Part shown: positions 23,201 to 35,200 of the stretch, piece after piece
How positions within the stretch are numbered: position 1 is the stretch's first letter
Layout of the letters: every line of letters begins with the position of its first letter
NCBI GenBank assembly: GCA_036244855.1
Contig: BQKZ01000510.1
Span: forward strand, 24,575-83,391
From: Temnopleurus reevesii
Lineage: Eukaryota; Echinodermata; Echinoidea; Temnopleuroida; Temnopleuridae
Reading direction: 5' to 3'
Length of the DNA: 58,817 nt
Notes under the pieces: model-generated
What the model saw: only the letters and a program-made list of their open reading frames with translations
Databases searched by the model: none
What the model was told of the DNA's origin: nothing
Program-made: the position numbers and the translations under genes

Positions 23201-26200
23201 TTGGTCTGAAAAGTGAGGAGGCGACTTGTACAAACTTGCCTTGCATGGTGCCTTGTTTAAGATGTGAAGGTGAGAAAGTGACTTATACAAACAAGTCTTC
23301 GTACTGCATGTATAAGCTCCCGTAATTATGTTGTAGTTTGGCTCTCCGTGTGAACCTTACTACTGATATCCCTTGATCAATGGAATGAGGAAAGAATGCA
23401 ATGTTTTAACACTTCTGTGATATGTTTAAGACCTGAAGTAAATCAGATTGACAAATCATAATCACTGACCTCGTTCCCCCATCATCTTCTGAACTATACA
23501 GGACCTCTTTTGGTCATTCAACTTGCGATGAGATCATATATGTAATGAGGACAAAGCAATCCCAACATAGCACCAATTATATAAAGAACCCTTTTGAAAC
23601 GCGTTTCAATTCTATAGATGAAGCGTTTCAATGAGATTGTGATTAAAGTGATGAATTCGTGCAACATTACCATTATATCCTTCCATCACTTCTAAAAAAA
23701 CATGGCCGATATCTTTGAGTCCTGGAATATATCAGATTGACCATGGACCTAGGTTAGGTCCATGGATTGACAAATCATATAATCACTGACCTAGCTGGTT
23801 CCCCCTTCATCTTCTGAACTATACAAGACCTCCTTTGGTCATTCAACTTGCTATGAGATCATATACAGTAAACTATATCACGCTCACCTGTCCATCTGTT
23901 AATAACTTCTGGACATGATAGGGTAGCATGATAATTGAGTCACTATATGTCAGTCATCCCTTATACAAGCTGCATCAAGGGCACATTGATACAGGTCGAA
24001 GAACTGCAAAAACATTCTGGGATATGTCGTCTCAAATTGACATTTATCCATCCCCTGCAGGCCAGGAAGAATCTTTGCTATCAATTGGTTGAACATTTTT
24101 TAAAAATCCTATTGACCTATTTCATGCTGCTGAAGCAACATCTTGTTTTCGGTGGGGGGGGGGGGGGGGATATCATGAAGTCCTCCATTGGTAGTCTTTG
24201 TAGTTTTAACATGTAACCTGATGTATGAGAAGGTTTTTTTTTTTTTTCGTTTTGGGGCTGTTTCACTATAAACCAATCTGCAGCAATTACATAAAAGATT
24301 GCAACACAGTGAAGTATACAGTGTCGTGCTGTAACAAAGATTAAAATAGTGCAATTGGATCTGAGTATTTCCCTTTCAAATATCAGCTTTGCAATTCAAT
24401 TATGAAGTAACGTTGGATATCATTGTTTAACAAAACAAAATTTCACATGATTTAAATGACATCAAACTATTTAAAATGGAAGTATACTTCTCAGAGAGGT
24501 CTATATCTTCTGCAGCATATTACTGGACAGGTTAAAAAGGACATAAGCTTGTTTTATTGTTTCCAGTATTCTTTGTAAAGGAAGAATCTTTAATGAGGTG
24601 ACAGGAATGAAGGCCTTGGCTTCTGATTGGAGACAGAAGGGAAGTGTAAAATTCTACATGGTCAACCATTTTAAGTGTCCCCTTGTTGAATCATTCCCAG
24701 GTCTTTTTTAGAAAGAATCCCCTTTTCCTTAATGAGGTGATGGGACTCAGGCCTTGAAAACCAGAAGGGAAGTGTGAAAATAAGCGAATTCTAATTGGTC
24801 AATGCACTAAAACAAGCGTCCACTTGAAACCCCTAAAAGTATGGACAGGTTAAAAAAGGAAATTATTGAATCATTCCCAGGTCTTTGTAAAGAAAGAATC
24901 TTTAATGAGGTGATGGGACTCAGGCCTTGAAATCCAAAAGGGAAGTGTGAAAATGCATGAATTCTAATTGGTCAACGGATGACTAGTGTCCACTCGAAGC
25001 CCCTTGATTGAGTATGAAAGAGGAAAGATGACCTAAGGGGAAGGCTGACCATGACTCATCGGAATGACCAATACCCTCCATCCCTATGTGCTGGTCAAGT
25101 AAGAGATCCGGGGGCCCCCTCCAGTCTGTTGGCATGTACCAAAAGACCAACTGTGTTCAGGTAAACTAAACAACTTTCAGTCGTACAATGCAACTTTCAG
25201 TCCTACAACATTATGACCCATATGTTACGTCGTCTCATGGGGAGGTACTTGATACTTGAAACTATAAATTATCAAGTATGAAGTAAGCTGCCGCGACGAC
25301 ACATTATGGCATATTTCAGTATAAATTTGCAAAATTGGTCGGAAGGTTGCAAGGCTGGAAGGTTGCAAGGCTGAAAGTCATGTAGTGTGCGGTGGCCTTC
25401 AGTGTGTGTGACACATGGGGGAGGGGGGAGTATCACTATTTGAGGAGCTTTTTGCCTCAGCCCCCTTCACTTCTCCCAGCTCCATGATTGTAAATTTTGG
25501 TCCATTTTAAGGGAGGGGGAGGATGGCGGNNNNNNNNNNNNNNNNNNNNNNNNNNNNNNNNNNNNNNNNNGGGGGAGGACAGGTGGGAGGGGAGGTTTGT
25601 TACACCATCAGCTGCCCCCTCCTTACAAGTGGGGGCTTTCTTCAAGCTCATCAGCCCAAACGCCCCCCCCTCCCCCCTCCAAATTGATAAATCCTATATC
25701 TGCCCCTGGGGCACAAAAGCTTCTCTTTTACAACATTGATGCACTTTGCCAAGGGCATGGTTAACCAGAACACCAAATCACCCAAGGCATAGTAAAGTGA
25801 GCTGCGTAGAACTAGATTACCTGAATGTACAAAGGAACAAAATTCCTTTGTATCCCTCATCCTTGTTGTAATTAATATGAAAGGTTGCAATATGAAAGGT
25901 AATAATCTTCTTGAATATCAAGACAACATGAAATGGGAGCTAAAGCTTGTTCCCACAGGTTAAAGAATAACAGTGTACAAAAACCTCTTCATCAAAATCG
26001 AGTTACAGTACTCTGCAGTCACACTGGTAAAATCCGCCATTTACGGAAGCGGACAACAGACTGACACTATACTCTACACTTTATAATCTCATTGCTTGAA
26101 TCCATGTGGCAAATGAATCTGCTAGTTCTAGGCTGCAACTGGGGTCAGGGATCAAGTTTGAATATTAAAATATTAAAAAATAGAATACAGACTATTCTAA

Positions 26201-29200
26201 ACTACATTGGTTAGGTTGTAATGTCACTGGAGCAAAGAAATTGCCTGATGTCTGATGCCTGATGCCATGATTGACAGTCAGACTTTGTGGAGGAGCCATT
26301 TTTTAATCTCGTCTGGGACGTCCCACATCAAGTCGGGTCTTAAGACGTTAGCCAGTTCACACATACAGTAATCCCTATCAATACTACTGGAAAAATTCTC
26401 ACCAAACTTTATACAACTAATTGACAGCTACAGTGTATCTACAGTGTACATTTGGTAGGGTTGAAATCCGAGAACACAGACAGTGGGTACACAATTGCAA
26501 GCTTTCAGAGTTCCCACTATTTGAGAAACAGATTCCCTGATTTTTCCAATGATTTGAGGGATTTTTAATCAAATTCCCTGACTTTCTCCTGCCTTGAAAA
26601 AGTGAAATTAATTTTCCAAATTTTCCTGGTTTTCTACAGTTGGAACCCTGTTTACAGTGGCAAGTATTATCCTCGAACAAAAGCTTGCCACCCAAAGCTT
26701 GGTTTGACCAGGGAATTAAACAATTCCCTGGTTTGACCATAGAGGTAAAAGAGCTATGGTTTGACTGACAATTAACAGCTTTCCAACATGCTAGAACGCA
26801 AACAAATGCAACCCCTTCCCCGACCTAAAGTGCAACCCTCATCACTCTAACTGCTTTTTGTTGCGCGGTCATCCAGCAAAATTAGTACATTAAACACTTG
26901 TGACATTCAAAGGAAATGGGGTTAATGATTCCCTCTCAGGAGTGAACTAGCCTTTCACTTATGGTTAATGGTATCGGAGAGGGGCATAATGAGATGGTAC
27001 AAGGGGTAATAAGAGGTAAAAAAAGACGTACCAAAGGGTAATGGGAATGAGGGAGGGGTGTATAGAATGGGCGAAGGACAAGAACCCTAATGGTATGGTA
27101 AATGGGCATAATGAGAGTGGGAAAGTGGTAATAAGACGGGAGAGGGGTAATAATAGGGGAAAAGAGGTAACAGGGGTAATGCGAGTAAGAGATGGGTGTA
27201 TAGGATGGGCAAAGGGCAAGTAAGCTAATGGTATAGGAGAGGGCCATAATGAGATGAAAAAGGGGGTAGTAGGTTGAGGAAAGAGGTAACAAGGAGGTAA
27301 TTGGAGTGAAAGTGGGATGCATAGGATGGGCAAAGGGCAAGTAAGATAATGGTGTGGTAGATGGGCATAAAGAGATGGGAGGAGAGGGGCATGAGACGGG
27401 GGAGGGTAATAATAGGGGGACGAGAGGTAACAAGGGGTAATGAGCATGAGAGAGGGGTGCATAGGATGGGCAAAGGGCAAGTAAGATAATGGTATGAGAG
27501 AGAGGCATAATGAGATAGGCGAGGGGCATGAGATGGAAGATGGGGTAATAAGGGGGTAAAAGAGGTAACATGCGGGTAATAAGATTGAAAGAGGGGTGTA
27601 TAGGATGGCGAAGGGCAAGTAAGCTAATGATATTGCAGAGGGATAAAATGATATGTAAAGAGGGGTAATAAGACAGTATTGAGGTAACAAGGGGGTAACG
27701 TGTGTGAGAGAGGGGTATATAGGATGGGCAAAGGACAAGTAAGCTCATGGTATGGTAGAGGGGCGTAATGAGATGGGAAAGAGCTAATAAGCTGGGAAAG
27801 GGGTAATAATAGGGGGACAAGAGGTAACAGGGGGTAATGAGAATGAGAGAGCGGTGTATAGGATAGGCAAAGGGTAAGTAAGCTAATGGTATGAGAGAGG
27901 GGCATAATGAGATGAAATGAGGAGTAATAAGAGTGGAAAAGAGATAAAGGAGTGAGGAGTAATAAAGATGGGGCGAGAGGAGTATATAAGAAGGGAGAAG
28001 ATCAAGTAGGAATGGATCATCACAATGATGAACCTTGCTTGAATCTTTTTATTTACTAGGACGGGCATGGAACAGTGAGAGATGAAATTTTGTGTTCTGT
28101 CCAACTTCAAGTCAATAGGTTAATGGCATTCTCTATAAAGAAGAAAGCTTTTTGATTGAAGTTCAGTGGTTTCGTCCAGAGCAAATAAAGGGGAGTAGGA
28201 ATGAAATGAAGTGCATGGCAGCTGAAAAATGCATACATCAAGTGACAAATTTACTATTTTGGGATGAAGATAATTTGTTCATACCCTTGAAATATATTGT
28301 CAGTGACTTTCGATCGCAGAGGGATGAAGAAATTTGTAGGGAAGGAGCAAATTTACACCTCTATACCTACATTATGTCTGAGGAATCGATTTTGAGTCAT
28401 GAAAGCTTTTTGCAGCATCCTTCTGCCCCTTTTTCTTGATTTTCCCTTTAAAAAAATCTGATGATGTTTAAAAGTTTGAGGTTTCACACGCTTTTGACAA
28501 AAGATGGCACTCCATTTGTTGCCATCCCTTTTGTCCAGAAGACAAATGATTTCCAGATCACTACTCATTCAGTCAGAATCAGCAAGAGTGCCTTAAAGGT
28601 ATAGATTCGAAATGACCGGGATGCAGAAAGTGATGTTAAACGAGCTGATGTACATGTATTCACAAGTTGCTTTACATGCCTAAATATATGTGTAGGATAT
28701 TAGGAGTACATTTTTCCTTGTATTCTGTGTATTTTACGTCGAACACGTCAATCAGCCAGTATTCCTATATGGTGTGCTAAATGCTTTTGCACGGGGGAGC
28801 GTCGGCCTGAAATGGGCGGTGCGATCGGTGGTATTGTCTGCGGTGTGTGAGTTCGCGTTCATTTTGTACGTGAAACATGTTGTGTAAGGGAGAACGACTG
28901 CCATTTCTAGGTCGATTTCATTCAAACAAACTATGAACATGCTCTAATTTAATATTACTATTAAAAAACTGCATTATAGTNTCAATATGCCCCAAATCTA
29001 TCCCGTACCCATCCTTCATGTAGTCGCACTCTAAATTCCGAACTCAGACAAACACAGACGCCTATTAACCCTCACAGGAAATCATATCCCTCTGAATCAT
29101 TGCCTCGATCGTAGCGACTTCTTCCCAATATACCCCGTCATTTGTCAAAACTGGCAATAACTGACACAGCTGACGACATCTGCTAAGCTGAGAGACCAAA

Positions 29201-32200
29201 TCTATCAAGAAACCATTGCCAATTTGAAGATTAAAATAATCTATATTTGAAGGAACTGTTATTTTGGGTCATTCGAAACCACACAATTTTTGATCCCCTA
29301 GCCCCACCTCTGTATGCATACAGCCATTTTTTTGTACTCTTAAAGGCATTGTGTAACATTGTAGTTGTGTAGGTTAAAAATACATATCCACTGCTAGATA
29401 AAATGAAAACACATTATACAAAATGTAAAAATAAAGAAAGTTACGCATGAACTATCAAGATACCTATCAAAATTGAAATAAGCATAATGCATGATGCATA
29501 TTTCCAGTACAGTGTGTGCAGTTGGGGTAGCATGTGTTGAGTTGTAATTATACTCGTCCTGATACATTAATTGATGATCATTTCTTTATGTGTGCTCAAC
29601 TAATTAGTTTCCTGTGGAAGTTCATTTTGATGTCAAATCTTCAGAAATTTACTGCTGTGCATGCATTTGGCAAATACAAAATTGAAATAAACCGGGAAAG
29701 GAATTCTGGACAATTTCTGTTTTTTACTTTTATATTTTATTTTATGGAAAAACCTGATGCTTCATAATGTATGCCTACAGTAAGAATTCCAAGAGCTAAC
29801 AACCTCATTTAACCTATTATGCTATTATGGAGGCGCCGTGGTGTAGTGGTCATGACTCTCGCCTTTCAACGAGAAGGTTATAGGTTCGAATCCCACCCAG
29901 GGCATCAATTTCCTTCAGTGAGAAATTCATCCATATAGTGCTGCACTCAACCCAGGTGAGGTGAATGGGTACCTGGCAGGAATATTTAATAATAAATAAT
30001 AATAATGGTGGTTTCTTATTTGAAGCGCACAGGTCCGTCAGTAATGACGCTCATGGCGCTGTACATCAAATATTAAATACATTACAACGAACAATATAGC
30101 AATAACAATGAAACAATCTACATAATAATACAATTACAATATATGATTTATAATCAAGATGAAAACAAATGGGTTTTTAGAAGAGACTTAAAGGAACTGG
30201 CAGATGAGGCTTGGCGTATGGTTATGGGTAGATTGTTCCAGAGGGAGGGGCCTGCATGTGAAAAGCGGTGATCACCCCAGCTATGATGGGATCTAGGAAC
30301 GTGGAGGAGGGAAGAGTCTGATGACCGAAGTCTGCGTCGTGGTTCATACACCTGGATTGCGAAGTGCGCTGGTAGCTGCCGGGCTAAAGCCAGGGTAATA
30401 ATATTGCAAAGCCCCTTGAGCACTCAGAGTGGATACGTGAGCTATATAAATTGCATCTATTATTATTATATTTTTCGACAAATATCCTACTCTCAGCTCC
30501 TGTGTACTTTCCGACACTCTATCTCAAGGACTTCTAATATTGTATTTTGTCCTATGAATGTCCTGTTTTTACAGAAAAATCAAACAAAATAGGATTAAAG
30601 CGATAGACCAGTTTTGGGAGGAGGGTGCTTCAGATATTTAACTAGTTTGCTGAGATGCAGTAAATTATTACCATAATGCAGTTTTTCAATAGTAAATTAG
30701 AGCATGTTCATAGTTTGTTTGAATGAAATCGACCTAGAAATGGCTTAATTATCGCAAAATAAAAAAATCATGCTGCGGTCGCTATCTATTACACAACATG
30801 CTTCACGTACAAAACAAACGCGAACTCACACACCGCAGACAATACCACCGATCGCACCGCCCATTTCAGGCCGACGCTCCCCCGTGCAAAAGCACTTAGC
30901 ACTCCGTAGGAATAATGGCTGATTGACGTGTTCGACGTAAAATACACAGAATGCGAGCAAAAATGTACTTCTAATATCCTACACAGATATATTTAGGCAT
31001 GTAAAGCAACTTGTGAATACATCAGCTCGTTTAACATCACTTTCTGCATCCCGGTCATTAGGATTCTACATGTATACCTTTAAATCCGGCAAGTTTGCAG
31101 CTACATGTATGAACGCCTGATTGTATGACCCGCTGCAGATAAATAGGGTCAATATGATTAAGCTGAAATATAATCAAGAATAGGTTGTTCTATATACAAG
31201 CATATCAGAAACATTACAATGAACTTGCATAATGACTTTAATAATGACTGGTTGATAGTAAATTGCAAAAATAATTTGTGATGTACGGTTGTCTGCATTC
31301 ATGTCAACAAATACATTAAAAAGGTAAGGTTGACAGTCACATTCATGTACTGTATAAGCCAATATTTTCGCGATTTCTGACCAGTTTGACACATTGGCGT
31401 GTTGTTATTTTCATGTTTTTGAAAGTGTTTATACACAAATGAATGTGCATCATATAGAGTGGAAATTTTCGCGAGGCCATAACCGCGAAATTAGCCAAAA
31501 TAAAACCACCGCGAAAATTTCAGCTTATACAGTATTAAAACTGAATTTACCCTGCAAATGGCCTTTCACGGTATTAATTGTAAGAAAGAAATTGACAGCT
31601 GCTCGACAAATTTTGACAATGGATTTATGTATAAAAATAGGATGAAATCGAGGTACATGTAAATATCTATAGCTTTGAGGGAAAAAGGGGTTGTAAAAGT
31701 TCTCAAATTTAATTGCAAATGTTTGGGGTAGGCAAGGGAGACATTTAGGAACACTTTGGTGTTTAATAGTGTTCCTATGGACATTAGAAATAGCCCCTTG
31801 GCAACCATGTATCCAAGATGCAATATATTTGGGAGGTTAGAGTTATAAATCATCTCCAATTTTGTTTTTATTCCTTCTTTGTTGGGTGGGGGTGATTTCA
31901 GGAAAAATAACTTTCCCCCTTTTCACCAATTTTTTTACTTCTATTTTTAGAAAATTTACAATCAATAATAATAAAAATAGTAATAATAATAATATGCTTT
32001 TTTATATTGTTATTTTGATTCAAATTCAAAATAAAACAATTACAGTATAAGTAAAGGATATAAAGATACAAAGATATATCAAAGCACTTTACCAGTTTCT
32101 ATTGAAATTGACAAAAGCGCTTCACATTATTATTATCCATCATTGGATTCATAGCAAATTGCCTGCTACTGTAGGTGCTGCTAAAACCAACCGAAGGATG

Positions 32201-35200
32201 GTTGTTTCCTACCGGTACCCAAATCAATCACATTGCTTTCCTGCATATGTCTGACAGTTTGATATTTCAAAGACAAGGCAATAAAGTGAAACCTCTTTAT
32301 AACGAGGTCCTTGGGACCATGAAAATTAAGTTGTTATATCAGGTTCCTCACTATATTAGGGTAAAAAGACAAAGAACTATAAAGAGCTGGGACCAATAAA
32401 ATCACCTTGTTATAGCAGGTATCTCGCTATATCCAACCTCTTTATAACGAGGTTCCACTGTATCTCTATATGGAACATATCACAGAACTTGCAAGGCAAC
32501 ATGAAGAACAGGAATACTCCATCAAGCTTCATCAAACCCAATACTCATCAGCACTTTCATATCACTTGACAATCTAGGTCAGACTCAGATAAAAACCATG
32601 ACAGAAATAGAAGTGAGAAATCGCAAATTTGATAGAGAATTTAGGAAATGCACAGTTCGGAAGGTGAAAAGTTCAATAATCAAAATCAATTTGGAAATGG
32701 AAGTTGAATTCATTATCAAAGTTTGGAGTCTAGATACTGTGTGAAAGTTAAAAAGGTCATGATCTAATTCTATTTTGAATTTACAGTCTACTTTTAAAGC
32801 TACTTCCCCATTTTCTATCACTCAATTTTTTTTTTAAGATGTATGAATTATTTTTAGAAAAAGTCCTACAAATGATGCTTGCCTGAACTTATGAGACAAA
32901 TTATCAAGATATTTTTATCAACATAAATAGGAAGAGAAGAGCTCAAGAATGTGTCAGAGAGTCATTGTTAAAAAAATAATCTGTAAGTAATAGGATATTT
33001 TGTATCATTATTACCAAAGGAAAAGTTGAGAAACATGGGATTATCTATGAACCAACTTCTTTCCAAATAACACACCATTGATGCCCCCAAATTAAAATGG
33101 ACTATTTCTGTAGTGAAGTTTAAAAAGTGGGAACGTGTGTTTAATATCACACCAAATGCCTCCCGATATCAGATCCCTAATCCTTTACCCCCGAATATAA
33201 TTAGTTTCTTGGGATACAGGTCCCCAGTTTATTTTTTGTCATGGATTTATAATAAACAACACCTTTTGCAGTACTTGCAGTACAATTTGGAAATAGAAAA
33301 TGGAGGAAATTTTTTACAAGTACTTGATTTGCAAGACAGTTATGAGGCAAACACGGGTGGAATCTTTGCATGCTGTATTCTTCATACTAGCAGATCTACC
33401 CGCTTGTTTAGTTTTGCCTTCCTAATAACTTTGGGGGAAAAAGAGTGATGAGCATGACATGAATCAATCTAGATCTACTCAATATTTAAATTTCAGGTGA
33501 AAAATTATTTGTGCCATTCCCCTCCCCCTCCCCCCATCATCATACTTAACGCTCATCGCAGCATCGCTCTCCCCAAACATGCTTTTGTATAAAATGAACG
33601 CGAACTCACACACTGTGGACAATACCACCGATCGCTCCACCCATTTCGGGCGGCGGACGCTACCCCCGTGCGAAAGCACCTAGCACACCGTAGAACATGT
33701 ACATGTAGAAGTTTAGAGCAGTCACAACCGTGCATGTACCTCGTGTTAATTTGCTGATGTCTGGATTTACGAATTGCGTACACCTAGGTTATTTTGATGA
33801 GGGCGCAGCGAATGAAAGTTACGAATTGTGAAATATAAAATCATAATTAGGCACCGACAGAAATTGTTATCAGTCTAAGGTTTCTTTCTATTATCTAAAA
33901 AGGGGGTAAAAGAAATTTGGAGAAGATTGGTGTAATAAGTTGAGAGATATACGCAGCTAAACAAACAAAATTCAAACAAATTTACACACAAGATTAGGTG
34001 AATTATATAGTAGGATGATTGTACTGTTATTTTATTATGTTTCTATTTATTTCTTCCTGAAACATAGGCTAGGCCCCAATATTCTCTAGATATCACTAGG
34101 TAATACATCAGATTTCCATTTGTTTAAAGGAAGACCAACCCCTGGAATTATCGAGCTATCATTGAATGAAGAAAAGTCAGATGAACAAACTGTGAAAATT
34201 TGAGCAAAAACCTGTTCAAAAGTCATGAATTCTTTAAGTCATAAGAATGACGATCCCTACCACTGATGAGGATCAGCACAATCAGCAAATTCCATGGAAT
34301 CTATGACGTCATAAAGGAAAACTTGTCATTCAATCTGTATACAAAATGTCACATTTTCTTCTTTTTTTCGGAAAAGTAAAAATATGCTTATTCTCTGTTG
34401 TGTTGTAGTATTTCTTGATCGATTCTACATGTATTTCAAAAGAATCACGATGCAACCTTATTCTTAATTTTTCATTATTAAAGCCATTAAAAAAATTCAT
34501 GTACAAAGTGAACGAGAAGTTTCGGGCATGACGTCACAGATTCTGTCGATGTTGCCGATCGCAGGGATCCCTATTCTGAACGGATTTTCGGATTTTGCTC
34601 AAATTTTCACAGTTTGTTCATTGGATTTTCTTCATTCAATGCAAACATGAAAATTCCAGAGGTTAGTTCCCCTATAAGTTTCTCAAAAAATATAGGGGAG
34701 AATGCTGTTCATACAGCTTGTCAATATCCCAAATACTGTTACATAGGAATTTTAATCTATTTCTCAGAGTTTTAGTGGCCAATCCAGTAGATCGGTCCTT
34801 GGTGAAATGTCAGGCAAATTAGGTCACAAGGTTTAATGCTCATTGTGGAAAGTTCATTACCAACTCATTTGGGACTAGGCTCGACTAGCATCTGTGCTAA
34901 CTTCTAGTTCCAATTAATAGCATAAAATTGTTTTTTTTTTCTTCTGTTCATGTATATAATAATAATAATATATGCAATTTATATAGTGCATGTATCCACT
35001 CTCATTGCTGAGTGCTCAAGGCGCTTTTCATTATTATTACCCTGGCTTTAGCCTGGAAGCCATCAGCGCACTTGGCATTTCAAAGAATAAGTATTCCTAC
35101 CAGGTTCCCATTCACCTCACCTGGGTTGAGTGCAGCACAGTGTGGATAAATTTCTTGCTGAAGGAAATTGATGCCACGGGTGGGATTCGAACCTATGACC

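Larger units (their letters stand above)
28593..31083. mobile_element. TTAA-flanked element, family II, with ~400-bp inverted arms
   Basis: The left terminus is TTAA-AGGTATAGATTCGAAATG (28593) and the right terminus TATACCT-TTAA (ends 31083). The left arm (to about 28980) and right arm (from about 30655) are inverted copies with long identical stretches, including GGGGGAGCGTCGGCCTGAAA and GGTGCGATCGGTGGTATTGT. The 1.7-kb interior holds a SINE split by a LINE fragment and an N at 28981, with no transposase recognisable. TTAA target sites are typical of piggyBac-like transposons, so a non-autonomous relative is likely. Confidence 0.75.

Noticed and set aside
26936..27820. 294-codon minus-strand reading frame
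   Set aside because: It lies within the minisatellite. The peptide repeats with the DNA period and several other frames are equally open.
27061..27880. CRISPR-like array of regularly spaced repeats
   Set aside because: Units are contiguous and alike throughout with no unique spacers, and the genome is eukaryotic.
29829..29905. tRNA gene
   Set aside because: Pol III boxes belong to a multi-copy SINE with a LINE-like tail.
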